22,355 bases of DNA from CAKTOF01 sp964523945 (GTDB lineage Bacteria > Bacillota > Clostridia > Oscillospirales > Oscillospiraceae): contig CAZGBU010000020.1 in assembly GCA_964523945.1 (NCBI GenBank), positions 1 through 22,355 of the forward strand, in the 5' to 3' direction. This document shows positions 15,181 through 22,301 of this stretch, in pieces. The notes under the pieces are model-generated. The model ran no database searches and was not told the DNA's origin. It saw only the letters and a program-made list of their open reading frames with translations. A program made the position numbers and the translations under genes. The stretch's first letter is position 1; every line of letters begins with the position of its first letter.

Positions 15181-16455
15181 ATGGAGATGTTTGTCATTCG
15201 CGGAGGCGTCCCGCTCTGCGGCGAAACGGAGATTCAAGGGGCAAAGAACAGTGCGCTGCCCATTCTGGCGGCGGCACTTCTCACACGCGGCGCGTGCGTG
15301 CTGCACGGCTGTCCGCGGCTTACGGATGTTGACGCATCGTGCGCGATTCTGCGCCATCTGGGCGCAAAAGCGGAGCGCGAGGGCGGCAATGTGATCGTGG
15401 AGGCCACGGCACCGTGCTGTGTCGAGATTCCAAACGTGCTGATGCAGGCGATGCGCTCATCGGTTCTGTTTCTCGGCCCCATGCTCGCGCGGATGGGACA
15501 GGCGGAGATCAGCCTGCCCGGCGGCTGCGAGCTTGGGCCGCGGCCGGTGGATCTGCATCTGGAGGCACTGCGTGCGCTCGGCGCGCAGATTTCGGTCGAT
15601 GGCAGCCGGATCCGCTGCCGCGGCACGCTGCATGGCGGTTCGATCCGCCTGCGCTATCCGAGCGTCGGCGCGACGGAAAACGCAGTGATGGCGGCCTGCC
15701 TGGCGCAGGGAACGACGACGATTGAAGGCGCGGCCTGCGAACCGGAGATTTGTGATTTGGCCGATTTCCTGCGCACGCTCGGTGCGCACATCGCCGGAGA
15801 CGGTTCACCGCGGATCACAATCGAGGGCGTGGAGGCGCTGCACGGCGGCAGTCACTGGGTGATGCCGGATCGGATCGTGACGGCGACATGGCTTTCCGCC
15901 GCGGCGGCAGCCGGTGGAGAGATTGCGCTGCGCGGTGCCGTGGCGGAGCATCTGCGGCCGGTGATTGCGGTCTTCGAGCGTGCCGGGGCGCGCGTCGAGA
16001 GCGAACCCCGGCTGATCCGAATGCAAGCCGGCGCGCTGACTGCGCCGGGGCGGATCGAGACGGCGCCATATCCCGGCTTCCCGACCGATGCACAGGCGCC
16101 GGTGATGGCCGCACTGCTGCGGGCGGCGGGCCGGACAACGATGCGGGAGACAGTGTTTTCCTCCCGATTTTCCCATGTGCCGGAGCTGCGCAAGCTCGGT
16201 GCGCAGATCGAAACGGACGGAGATACTGCGGTTGTAACCGGCGTGACGGCACTGCACGGCGCGCAGCTGCACGCAGAGGACCTGCGCGGCGAGGCAGCGG
16301 CGATTGTCGGCGCGCTTGGCGCAGCGGGACAGAGCGCTGTAACGGGACTTGACCATATCGACCGCGGATATGAGGATGCCGTCCGCGATCTGAGCAGGCT
16401 TGGCGCCTGCATCGAACGGGTGGAACTTCCCGATGAAATGGTGTATACTACATAA
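15181..16455 (+). CDS. murA: UDP-N-acetylglucosamine 1-carboxyvinyltransferase MurA
   Basis: Catalyses the first committed step of peptidoglycan synthesis, transferring enolpyruvate from PEP to UDP-GlcNAc. The 424 residues include IQGAKNSALPILAAALL with K22-N23, PGGCELGPRPVDLH with the active-site cysteine C116, YPSVGATENAVMAA, and FPTDAQAPVMAALL with the catalytic aspartate. Having Cys rather than Asp at 116 predicts fosfomycin sensitivity at the target level, by family knowledge. ATG 15181 is preceded by GGCGGAGGG with seven bases spacing. Most Firmicutes carry murA copies away from dcw. Here it lies between murG and ftsQ, a linkage also known from some Clostridia and Bacilli. A second paralogue elsewhere is possible and cannot be judged here. 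Confidence 0.96.
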   Translation: MEMFVIRGGVPLCGETEIQGAKNSALPILAAALLTRGACVLHGCPRLTDVDASCAILRHLGAKAEREGGNVIVEATAPCCVEIPNVLMQAMRSSVLFLGPMLARMGQAEISLPGGCELGPRPVDLHLEALRALGAQISVDGSRIRCRGTLHGGSIRLRYPSVGATENAVMAACLAQGTTTIEGAACEPEICDLADFLRTLGAHIAGDGSPRITIEGVEALHGGSHWVMPDRIVTATWLSAAAAAGGEIALRGAVAEHLRPVIAVFERAGARVESEPRLIRMQAGALTAPGRIETAPYPGFPTDAQAPVMAALLRAAGRTTMRETVFSSRFSHVPELRKLGAQIETDGDTAVVTGVTALHGAQLHAEDLRGEAAAIVGALGAAGQSAVTGLDHIDRGYEDAVRDLSRLGACIERVELPDEMVYTT

Positions 16456-16481
16456 TCATCACGACGAGTACGGAGGCTGTC

Positions 16482-17255
16482 ATGGCGCAACGAAACCAGA
16501 GAAAAAGAACCAGGCGGAGCGCTGTGTTCTGGCCAAAGCTGCTGACCATGGCGGCGGTCGTCGCGGCGGTGGTGTTGTGCATCGCGATTTTTTTCCGCGC
16601 CAGCGAATTTACGGTAACCGGTAATGTGCGCTACAGCGCAGAGGAGATTATCGCGGCATCCGGCATTGCAGAGGGCGATAATCTGCTGATGATCAGCAAG
16701 TCCGAAGCAGCCGGGCTGATTGTGGCGAAGCTGCCGTATGTGACGCAGGTTCAGATTCATCGGCAGCTGCCAAACAGCGTCGTGATTGAGGTTGTCGAGA
16801 GCGCTGCTGCTGCTGTGGTGCAGGATGCCTATGGCGGACAGTGGCTGATTGCAGCAGACGGCAGAGTGCTTGAACAGGCAGATGAGACGGCCGCGCAGCG
16901 CTATCCGCAGCTGACCGGCCTGACGGCGGTCAACCCGCAGGCGGGCGGACAGCTTCAGGCGGCTGAGGAGGATGGCGAGGCAAAGGTTGCGGCGGCCGAG
17001 GCCGTGCTCTCGGCGCTCGCCGAGAGCAGCGCCAGCGGCCATATTGTCTCGATTGATCTCGAACAGCTCTATTCCATCCGTATGATGTACGAGCAGCAGT
17101 ATGAGATTGTCCTGGGCGGGACAGACGATTTGACCTATAAGTTTACCTATCTGGAACAGATCCTGACGGAGCTGGCGGAGCAGCGGCCCGGTGCGGGCGG
17201 ACAGATCGACCTGACGCTGGAGACGGATGGAACCGCGCGCTTCCTGCCCTGGTAA
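16482..17255 (+). CDS. ftsQ: Cell division protein FtsQ/DivIB
   Basis: A bitopic division protein that forms a complex with FtsL and FtsB/DivIC and links early to late divisome stages. It has 257 residues. A basic cytoplasmic tail (MAQRNQRKRTRR) precedes one membrane helix at about 19-39. A POTRA domain follows (about 42-110, FTVTGNVRYSAEEIIAASGI ending QLPNSVVIEVVE). A beta domain containing WLIAADGRVLEQ and YPQLTGL comes next, with a C-terminal extension to FLPW. ATG 16482 has GGAGG with seven bases spacing and is 26 bases from murA. It is the last gene before the gap in front of ftsZ. No ftsA follows. No convincing terminator is visible after the stop, so read-through into ftsZ is plausible. 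Confidence 0.92.
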   Translation: MAQRNQRKRTRRSAVFWPKLLTMAAVVAAVVLCIAIFFRASEFTVTGNVRYSAEEIIAASGIAEGDNLLMISKSEAAGLIVAKLPYVTQVQIHRQLPNSVVIEVVESAAAAVVQDAYGGQWLIAADGRVLEQADETAAQRYPQLTGLTAVNPQAGGQLQAAEEDGEAKVAAAEAVLSALAESSASGHIVSIDLEQLYSIRMMYEQQYEIVLGGTDDLTYKFTYLEQILTELAEQRPGAGGQIDLTLETDGTARFLPW

Positions 17256-17295
17256 AAAAGGGCGTCCCAGCGGCGGAAAAATGCCGAAATGCCTA

Positions 17296-17324
17296 TTGAC
17301 CGCTTGCAGTTTTAGCGATAGAAT
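17296..17324 (+). promoter_or_regulatory. Sigma-A-type promoter of ftsZ
   Basis: The -35 TTGACC (17296-17301) and -10 TAGAAT (17319-17324) have a 17-base spacer and match consensus at five of six bases each. Initiation near 17331 gives a leader of about 94 bases before ftsZ, containing AGGAGGA just upstream of the start. No strong hairpin is seen in the rest of the 169-base gap. Confidence 0.8.
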
Positions 17325-17424
17325 AAAATAGTATCACAATAAGATGATGAGAATGAAAATCCAAGTTTAACGGGCGAAACCGGCGCGGGCGGCGTCGACG
17401 ATAACATACACAGGAGGAAGCATA

Positions 17425-18501
17425 ATGTCCGAGACATTTACAGATAAGGTTGTAAACATCAAGGTCATCGGCGTGGGCGGCGCCGGCAATAATGTCGTCA
17501 ATCGCATGATCTCCAGCGGCATCGGCGGCGTGGAGTTCGTCGTGGTCAATACAGACCGGCAGGATCTCAACAAGTCGATCTGCGAGAACAAAATCCAGAT
17601 CGGCGAGAAACTGACCGGCGGCATGGGTGCGGGGTCCAAGCCCGAGATCGGGAAGAAGTCCGCGGAGGAATCCCGCGCGGCTATCGCCAAGGTGATCGAA
17701 GGCGCTGATATGGTCTTTATCACCGCTGGCATGGGCGGCGGCACCGGGACGGGTGCTGCGCCGATCATTGCGGACCTTGCGCACGAGGCCGGCGTGCTCA
17801 CCGTCGGCGTCGTTACCAAGCCGTTCAAGTTCGAGGGCGCCAACCGCATGAAGCAGGCGGAGTCTGGCATTGCAAACCTATCGGAAAAGGTCGACTCACT
17901 GATTATCATTCCGAACGACCGGCTGAAATACGTCACGGATCAGAAAATTACGTTTGCCAATGCGTTCTCCATTGCGGACGACGTGCTCAAGCAGGCGGTG
18001 CAGTCGATTTCCGAGCTGGTCGGCTTCTCGGACAAGGTCATCATCAACCTCGATTTCGCGGACGTCTCCGCGATCATGCGCAACGCCGGCCGGGCACATA
18101 TGGGCGTCGGCACGGCTTCCGGCCGTGACAAGGCCGAGCAGGCTGCCATGATGGCGGTGGCCAGCCCGCTGCTCGAGACGTCGATCAACGGCGCGATGGG
18201 CGTCCTGATCAATATCACCGGCTCACCGGAGCTGGGGCTCGACGATGTTGAGTGTGCGGCCAATATCGTAATGGAGGCTGCCAATCCCGAGGCGAACATC
18301 ATCTTCGGCGCCGCGTTTAACGAGGAGTATGAGGATGTCATGCGCGTTACCGTAATTGCCACCGGATTTGACGACTCCGGCGAGGAGAAGAAGTCCGGCG
18401 CGTTTACCGCTGCGGCTGACCGCGCGGCAGAGCAGGTGATTCCGGTCGACGACAATCCGGACTGGGACAAGGATATCCTCGATATCTTCAACCGCAAATA
18501 A
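17425..18501 (+). CDS. ftsZ: Cell division GTPase FtsZ
   Basis: The tubulin homologue that polymerises into the Z-ring. It has 358 residues. The GTP-binding domain has IKVIGVGGAGNNVVNRM (12-28), VNTDRQDL and the tubulin signature MGGGTGTGAAP (103-113). The catalytic T7 loop INLDFADVSAIM is around 207-218. The globular core ends near residue 320. The linker is short, and the C-terminal peptide reads DKDILDIFNRK, lacking the proline of the canonical IPxFLRxR tail that binds FtsA, SepF and ZipA. ATG 17425 has AGGAGGA eight bases upstream. It is transcribed from its own promoter, perhaps also by read-through from the dcw operon, and ends at a strong terminator. The usual upstream partner ftsA is missing, so membrane anchoring may rely on SepF, which is not in this window. 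Confidence 0.97.
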   Translation: MSETFTDKVVNIKVIGVGGAGNNVVNRMISSGIGGVEFVVVNTDRQDLNKSICENKIQIGEKLTGGMGAGSKPEIGKKSAEESRAAIAKVIEGADMVFITAGMGGGTGTGAAPIIADLAHEAGVLTVGVVTKPFKFEGANRMKQAESGIANLSEKVDSLIIIPNDRLKYVTDQKITFANAFSIADDVLKQAVQSISELVGFSDKVIINLDFADVSAIMRNAGRAHMGVGTASGRDKAEQAAMMAVASPLLETSINGAMGVLINITGSPELGLDDVECAANIVMEAANPEANIIFGAAFNEEYEDVMRVTVIATGFDDSGEEKKSGAFTAAADRAAEQVIPVDDNPDWDKDILDIFNRK

Positions 18502-18508
18502 GGAAACG

Positions 18509-18541
18509 ACACCGGCATGTAGCGTGCATGCCGGTGTTTTT
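18509..18541 (+). terminator. Rho-independent terminator of ftsZ
   Basis: A perfect 11-bp stem ACACCGGCATG/CATGCCGGTGT (18509-18519 and 18527-18537, 7-base loop) runs directly into TTTTT, eight bases after the ftsZ stop. Canonical form. Confidence 0.92.
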
Positions 18542-18544
18542 GAT

Positions 18545-18583
18545 AAAAAATCGCCGCCTCCGGCTGAACAGAGGCGGCGATTT
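18545..18583 (-). terminator. Rho-independent terminator of purA
   Basis: Arms 18548-18560 and 18571-18583 form a perfect 13-bp stem with a 10-base loop. Read leftward it is followed by TTTTTTATC. It starts six bases after the purA stop and lies back to back with the ftsZ terminator. Confidence 0.92.
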
Positions 18584-18588
18584 GGATG

Positions 18589-19863
18589 TTATCGGTGGAT
18601 GATCTCCTCGCGTTTCGGGCCGGTGGAGACGGTTTTGATCGGCACGCCGAGCTGTTGCTCCAGGAACAGAACATACTCCTGTGCCGCTTTCGGCAGACTG
18701 TCCCATTCGGTGACGCCGCGCAGATCGCATTTCCAGCCGGGCAGCTTTGTGTAGACCGGTTTGACGCGGCTGAGCTTCGGCGTGACAGGGAAGTCGGTCA
18801 GAATTTCGCCGTCTATCTCATAGCCGGTGCAGACTGGAATCGTGTCAAGGTAGCCGAGCACATCCAGGCATGTCAGCGCGACTTCGGTCGCGCCCTGAAT
18901 GGCGCAGCCATAGCGCGAGGCGACACAGTCGTACCAGCCCACATCGCGTGGCCGGCCCGTCTTGGCCCCATATTCGCCGGCATCGCCGCCGCGGCGGCGG
19001 AGCTCTTCGGCCTCGTCGCCGGACAGGCGACAAGGGAACGCACCGGCACCGACGGCGCTCGAATACGCCTTGGTCACGGCAGTGACGGCCTGGATTTCAC
19101 ACGGCGGCACGCCCGCACCGACGCAGCCGAAGCCGGCAAGGGTATGCGAAGAGGTCGTGAACGGGTAGATCCCGAAGTCCGGATCGCGCATCGAACCGAG
19201 CTGACCCTCAAGCAGTACCTTTTTTCCGTCCCGGAGCGCCTGTGCCAGAAACGCACGTGTGTCAGCCAGGAACGGCGCAAGCTGATCGCGCCAGGCATGC
19301 AGCTGTGCAAGCAGGACGTCCGGCTGCAGCAGCGGCTTGTGATACAGATGCTCAAAGAGAACATTTTTCAGCGTGCAGACTTTCTCGACGCGCGCGCGCA
19401 GCGTCTGCTCGTTGTATAACTCACATAGCTGAATGCCGATTTTGGCGTACTTATCGGAGTAGAACGGCGCGATACCGGACCGCGTGGAGCCGTAGGCTGC
19501 GCCAGCCAGGCGCTCCTCCTCATAGGTGTCCTGCAGCACATGATAGGGCATCAGAATCTGCGCCCGGTCGGAAACCAGCAGATGCGGCGCGGGAACGCCC
19601 GCGCCGGTCAGGCTCTTCAGCTCAGACAGAAACGCCTCGGGATCAAACGCAACGCCATTGCCGATGATGTTGGTGATGTGGCTGTAAAACACGCCCGACG
19701 GCAGCAGATGCAGCGCAAATTTCCCATAGTCATTGATGATGGTATGCCCGGCGTTTGCGCCGCCCTGAAAGCGGACAACCACATCGGAATCGGCGGCAAG
19801 CATATCGGTGATTTTGCCCTTTCCCTCGTCGCCCCAGTTGGCGCCGACGATCGCTGTAACCAT
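18589..19863 (-). CDS. purA: Adenylosuccinate synthetase PurA
   Basis: Makes adenylosuccinate from IMP, aspartate and GTP, the first step from IMP to AMP, in the cytoplasm. It has 424 residues, normal length. The P-loop GDEGKGK is at 11-17, catalytic H40 lies in FQGGANAGHTI, TGRPRDVGWYD is the IMP-site block, and STGPKREEI is near the C-terminus. Some blocks deviate from the textbook enzyme: GANWGDEGKGK replaces GTQWGDEGKGK, YGSTRSGIAPFYSDKYAKIGI replaces the usual GTTxxGIGPxYxDK, and EGQLGSMRDPDFG (219-231) stands where EGAQGxxLDxDHG is expected. The basic fold motifs are all there, so this looks like a divergent clade rather than a dead gene. ATG 19863 has GGAGGAG five bases upstream. An open frame extends further upstream but has no start with a ribosome binding site and carries no PurA similarity. 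Confidence 0.93.
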   Translation of the reverse strand: MVTAIVGANWGDEGKGKITDMLAADSDVVVRFQGGANAGHTIINDYGKFALHLLPSGVFYSHITNIIGNGVAFDPEAFLSELKSLTGAGVPAPHLLVSDRAQILMPYHVLQDTYEEERLAGAAYGSTRSGIAPFYSDKYAKIGIQLCELYNEQTLRARVEKVCTLKNVLFEHLYHKPLLQPDVLLAQLHAWRDQLAPFLADTRAFLAQALRDGKKVLLEGQLGSMRDPDFGIYPFTTSSHTLAGFGCVGAGVPPCEIQAVTAVTKAYSSAVGAGAFPCRLSGDEAEELRRRGGDAGEYGAKTGRPRDVGWYDCVASRYGCAIQGATEVALTCLDVLGYLDTIPVCTGYEIDGEILTDFPVTPKLSRVKPVYTKLPGWKCDLRGVTEWDSLPKAAQEYVLFLEQQLGVPIKTVSTGPKREEIIHR

Positions 19864-19941
19864 AGAATCTCCTCCTGATGCGGGGTTTTGCAAGCCGGGC
19901 GGCTTTGCCCTATCCCGCGTCCCGTCTATGCATACGAGACT

Positions 19942-19970
19942 ATTATAGCGGACGGCGCACCAATCTGCAA
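19942..19970 (-). promoter_or_regulatory. Promoter of purA
   Basis: On the minus strand a perfect TATAAT (19947-19942) lies 17 bases from TTGCAG (19970-19965). Initiation near 19935 gives a leader of about 72 bases with a small hairpin (AAGCC/GGCTT around a GCCC loop) nested in GCGGG/CCCGC. I do not recognise a purine riboswitch in it. Confidence 0.7.
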
Positions 19971-20001
19971 CGGCATATCGCCAAAAATTTCGTCGGGAGG
20001 C

Positions 20002-20030
20002 TTTACTTCCACAGTTTAATTTGTTAAAAT
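20002..20030 (+). promoter_or_regulatory. Promoter of the yerC-methyltransferase-hslO unit
   Basis: TTTACT (20002-20007) and TAAAAT (20025-20030) are 17 bases apart. Initiation near 20037 gives a leader of about 37 bases. This promoter diverges from the purA promoter, with about 30 bases between the two -35 boxes. Confidence 0.6.
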
Positions 20031-20073
20031 CAACGCGATAATTAAAGAAACAGCGATGAACGGAGGCACTGTT

Positions 20074-20394
20074 ATGAACAACAAGAACAAACGCTCCAAT
20101 CCAGCCAATGATCTGTATCGGGCAATCCTGATGCTCCGCGACCCGGAGGAGTGCTATCGCTTCTTTCAGGATCTGTGCACGGTTTCGGAGCTGAAAGCGA
20201 TGGAGCAGCGATTTGAAGTGGCACACCTGCTCAGCCAGGGGCTGATCTACAACGACATTCTGGAAAAAACGGGCGCGTCGAGCGCAACGATCAGCCGCGT
20301 CAACCGTAGTCTGAACTACGGCAACGACAGCTATCGTGAGCTGTTTGCCCGGCTTGACCGCGCAGACGCGGAAGACGGCGGGAATCCGGCATGA
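20074..20394 (+). CDS. YerC/YecD-type TrpR-like DNA-binding protein
   Basis: A 106-residue helical protein with a TrpR-like helix-turn-helix. The body DLYRAILMLRDPEECYRFF, then DLCTVSELKAMEQRFEVAHLL and the recognition region GASSATISRVNRSLNYG, match the Firmicutes YerC/YecD family, including the length of about 100. These are presumed transcription regulators related to the tryptophan repressor; the ligand and target genes are not established to my knowledge. ATG 20074 has GGAGG with seven bases spacing, whereas an in-frame ATG at 20056 overlaps it. The stop overlaps the start of the methyltransferase gene (ATGA). It has its own promoter and may regulate the unit it heads, or the divergent purA, but no operator repeat is obvious. 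Confidence 0.85.
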   Translation: MNNKNKRSNPANDLYRAILMLRDPEECYRFFQDLCTVSELKAMEQRFEVAHLLSQGLIYNDILEKTGASSATISRVNRSLNYGNDSYRELFARLDRADAEDGGNPA

Positions 20395-21143
20395 ATGCAT
20401 ACGGTGCACTGGCGGCGTCGTATGACCGGCTGACAAACGACGTCGATTATGATAAAATGCTGGATTTCTACGAGCAGATTCTGCGCCATGAGGGCGCCGC
20501 GCCGCGCGATGTACTCGACCTTGCGTGCGGCACCGGCTCTCTCTCGGTGCGTCTGGCGCAGCGCGGATATGCGGTGCTGGGCGCGGATGCATCGCAGGCG
20601 ATGCTCTCTGTCGCCTATGACAAGGCGCAGATGCTCGACGGGAATCGCCCGTTTTTCGTGCTGCAGACCATGCAAAAGCTGCGCCTGCCCGAACCAGTCG
20701 ACTGGGTTGTCTGCTCGCTCGACAGCCTGAATTATCTGACCGATCCGCGCGAATGTCAGGCTGCAGTGCGCCGCGTGTACCGAGCGCTGCGGCCGGGCGG
20801 CGTGTTTACGTTTGACTTGAACAGCGTCTACAAGCTCCGCTCGCTTGACGATCAGGTGTTCCTGGATGAGGACGACGACGTATACTGCATCTGGCGTGCG
20901 TCATTCAACGAAGCGGACAACACGCTCGACTACGGGATGGATCTGTTTCAGCGGCGCGGCGCGCTGTGGGCGCGCTCACAGGAGGAGCATCGCGAATATG
21001 CCTATTCGATTGGCCAGATGACCGGCTTTCTGTACGAGGCCGGCTTTACGCGCATCAAGGTCTATGGCGACGGCCGGCTGGACGCCCCGGAGCCGGAGGA
21101 GATGCGGATCTATTTCTCTGCCAAAAAGGAGTCGGAAGCATGA
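20391..21143 (+). CDS. Class I SAM-dependent methyltransferase of unknown substrate
   Basis: A 250-residue methyltransferase of the Methyltransf_25/11 kind. Motif I VLDLACGTGSLS (41-52) and the acidic end of strand 2 (GADAS) are clear. CSLDSLNYL follows where motif IV is expected, then ALRPGGVFTFDLN. The C-terminal half contains an inserted beta region (DDVYCIWRASFNEADNTLDY) typical of small-molecule or tRNA-wobble methylases such as YqeM and CmoA-like proteins. I cannot assign the substrate. The start overlaps the yerC-like stop and its own stop overlaps hslO (ATGA both times), so the three genes are translationally coupled. Only a weak GGCGGGAA precedes the ATG, consistent with reinitiation. 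Confidence 0.85.
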   Translation: MNAYGALAASYDRLTNDVDYDKMLDFYEQILRHEGAAPRDVLDLACGTGSLSVRLAQRGYAVLGADASQAMLSVAYDKAQMLDGNRPFFVLQTMQKLRLPEPVDWVVCSLDSLNYLTDPRECQAAVRRVYRALRPGGVFTFDLNSVYKLRSLDDQVFLDEDDDVYCIWRASFNEADNTLDYGMDLFQRRGALWARSQEEHREYAYSIGQMTGFLYEAGFTRIKVYGDGRLDAPEPEEMRIYFSAKKESEA

Positions 21144-22024
21144 ACGATCAGATTGTCCGCGCAATCAGTGCGGATGGATATTGCAGAGCAACGGCCATCA
21201 CTGCACGCGGTATCGTGGAGCGGGCACGTCAGATCCACAAGACCCTGCCGACAGCGACGGCTGCGCTCGGGCGCCTGCTGTGCGCCTGTTCCATGATGGG
21301 CAGCCAGCAGAAAGAGGAGGACGGCTCGCTGACGCTCCAGATCAGGGGAGGCGGGCCGCTCGGCACGCTGCTCGCCACCTCCGACAGCGACGGAAATGTG
21401 CGCGGTTATGTACAAAACCCGCAGATCTCGCTGATGGAGAAATACCCCGGCAAGCTCGATGTCGGCGCTGCCGTCGGCACAGACGGTACGCTGACGGTGA
21501 TCCGTGACCTGCACCTGAAAGAGCCGTATGTCGGCAGTGTCGCGCTTGTCTCCGGTGAGATCGCAGAGGATGTAACGGCCTATTTTGCGCGCTCGGAACA
21601 GACGCCCACTGCCTGCGCGCTTGGTGTTTTGGTGGACACGGATCAATCGGTACGCGCGGCGGGCGGCTATCTGATCCAGCTGCTGCCGGGTGCGCCGGAC
21701 GAGCTGATCGACCGGATCGAGGCGGGAATTGCGGCAGCCGGCACGGTAACGGAGATCCTGGACGGCGGAGCAGACGCCGCAGCGCTGCTGCGCCGCGTAC
21801 TGCCAGATGTCGCGCTGGAGATTCTGGAGACGGCGCCGGTGGAATACCGCTGCTACTGCACGCGCGAGCGGGTGGAGGCCGTGCTGCTCAGCCTCGGACG
21901 CGAGGAGTTGACGCAGATGGCCGAAAGCGGCGAGAGCGCAAAGATCGAGTGCCAGTTCTGCGACACAGACTACACGTTTTCACCGGATGAGATCCGTCGA
22001 TTGCTGGCGTCTGCTGAAAAATAA
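21140..22024 (+). CDS. hslO: Redox-regulated chaperone Hsp33
   Basis: A cytoplasmic holdase that is inactive when reduced with zinc bound, and activated by oxidation and unfolding. The 294 residues have the family length. The N-terminal domain includes IVRAISADGYCRATAI, the central RGGGPLGTLLATSDSDGNVRGY and GTLTVIRDL. The C-terminal zinc centre is complete: C238-Y-C240 and C271-QF-C274, the CxC...CxxC signature. ATG 21140 overlaps the methyltransferase stop and has AAAAGGAG about eight bases upstream. A redox chaperone together with a ferredoxin and an otherwise anaerobic gene set fits a strict anaerobe that meets occasional oxidative stress; this is inference. No classical terminator is seen between its stop and the tRNA promoter 18 bases downstream. 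Confidence 0.96.
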   Translation: MNDQIVRAISADGYCRATAITARGIVERARQIHKTLPTATAALGRLLCACSMMGSQQKEEDGSLTLQIRGGGPLGTLLATSDSDGNVRGYVQNPQISLMEKYPGKLDVGAAVGTDGTLTVIRDLHLKEPYVGSVALVSGEIAEDVTAYFARSEQTPTACALGVLVDTDQSVRAAGGYLIQLLPGAPDELIDRIEAGIAAAGTVTEILDGGADAAALLRRVLPDVALEILETAPVEYRCYCTRERVEAVLLSLGREELTQMAESGESAKIECQFCDTDYTFSPDEIRRLLASAEK

Positions 22025-22042
22025 AAAACTTTACAATCCTGC

Positions 22043-22071
22043 TTGACAAATGGCGAGCTTGCCATTATAAT
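22043..22071 (+). promoter_or_regulatory. Perfect-consensus promoter of the tRNA operon
   Basis: TTGACA (22043-22048), a 17-base spacer and TATAAT (22066-22071). Initiation near 22078 gives a leader of about 22 bases before tRNA-Val. The spacer contains a near-palindrome at 22051-22064. Confidence 0.93.
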
Positions 22072-22099
22072 AACCAACGTCGCTGCACGGCGAACGAAT

Positions 22100-22175
22100 G
22101 GGAGCATAGCTCAGCTGGGAGAGCACATGCCTTACAAGCATGGGGTCATCGGTTCGAGCCCGGTTGCTCCCACCA
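22100..22175 (+). tRNA. tRNA-Val (anticodon TAC)
   Basis: The cloverleaf is complete: acceptor GGGAGCA (22100-22106) with TGCTCCC (22165-22171), D arm GCTC/GAGC, anticodon stem CATGC/GCATG with loop CTTACAA, T arm ATCGG/CCGGT with loop TTCGAGC. The discriminator A and CCA (22173-22175) are encoded. Anticodon TAC reads GTA and other GTN valine codons. Confidence 0.96.
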
Positions 22176-22181
22176 TATGAT

Positions 22182-22258
22182 GGCCCGGTGGTGCAGTCGG
22201 TTAGCACGCCAGCCTGTCACGCTGGAGGTCGACGGTTCGAGCCCGTTCCGGGTCGCCA
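22182..22258 (+). tRNA. tRNA-Asp (anticodon GTC)
   Basis: Acceptor GGCCCGG (22182-22188) pairs with CCGGGTC (22248-22254, one G-U). The D arm is GTGC/GCAC, the anticodon stem CCAGC/GCTGG with loop CTGTCAC, the T arm GACGG/CCGTT with loop TTCGAGC. The discriminator is G, the tRNA-Asp identity base, and CCA is encoded. Six bases separate it from tRNA-Val. Confidence 0.96.
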
Positions 22259-22270
22259 CTTTTTGAAATT

Positions 22271-22301
22271 TATATGTATCATCTTCGGATGTTTACATAT
22301 A
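22271..22301 (+). other. Hairpin with UUCG loop between tRNA-Asp and tRNA-Phe
   Basis: TATATGTA (22271-22278) pairs with TACATATA (22294-22301), and inside it CATC/GATG closes a UUCG tetraloop (22284-22287). This AU-rich structure fills most of the 46-base spacer. No long U-tract follows, so it is more likely a processing signal than a terminator, though a weak terminator is possible. Confidence 0.55.

Noticed and set aside
15852..17042. Minus-strand frame of 396 codons over murA and ftsQ
   Set aside because: Antisense shadow with low-complexity Ala/Ser/Arg sequence, no ribosome binding site and no recognisable domain.
18586..19419. Plus-strand frame of 277 codons over purA
   Set aside because: It is fully antisense to purA, begins inside the purA terminator region and shows no motif.
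19864..19935. Purine riboswitch in the purA leader
   Set aside because: The leader is only about 72 bases and lacks the conserved three-way junction sequence of purine riboswitches; only a small hairpin is seen.
19864..20592. Upstream extension of the purA frame to a 667-residue protein
   Set aside because: The PurA signature starts at 19863 with an ideal ribosome binding site. The upstream part crosses the purA promoter and lies antisense to the yerC-like gene.
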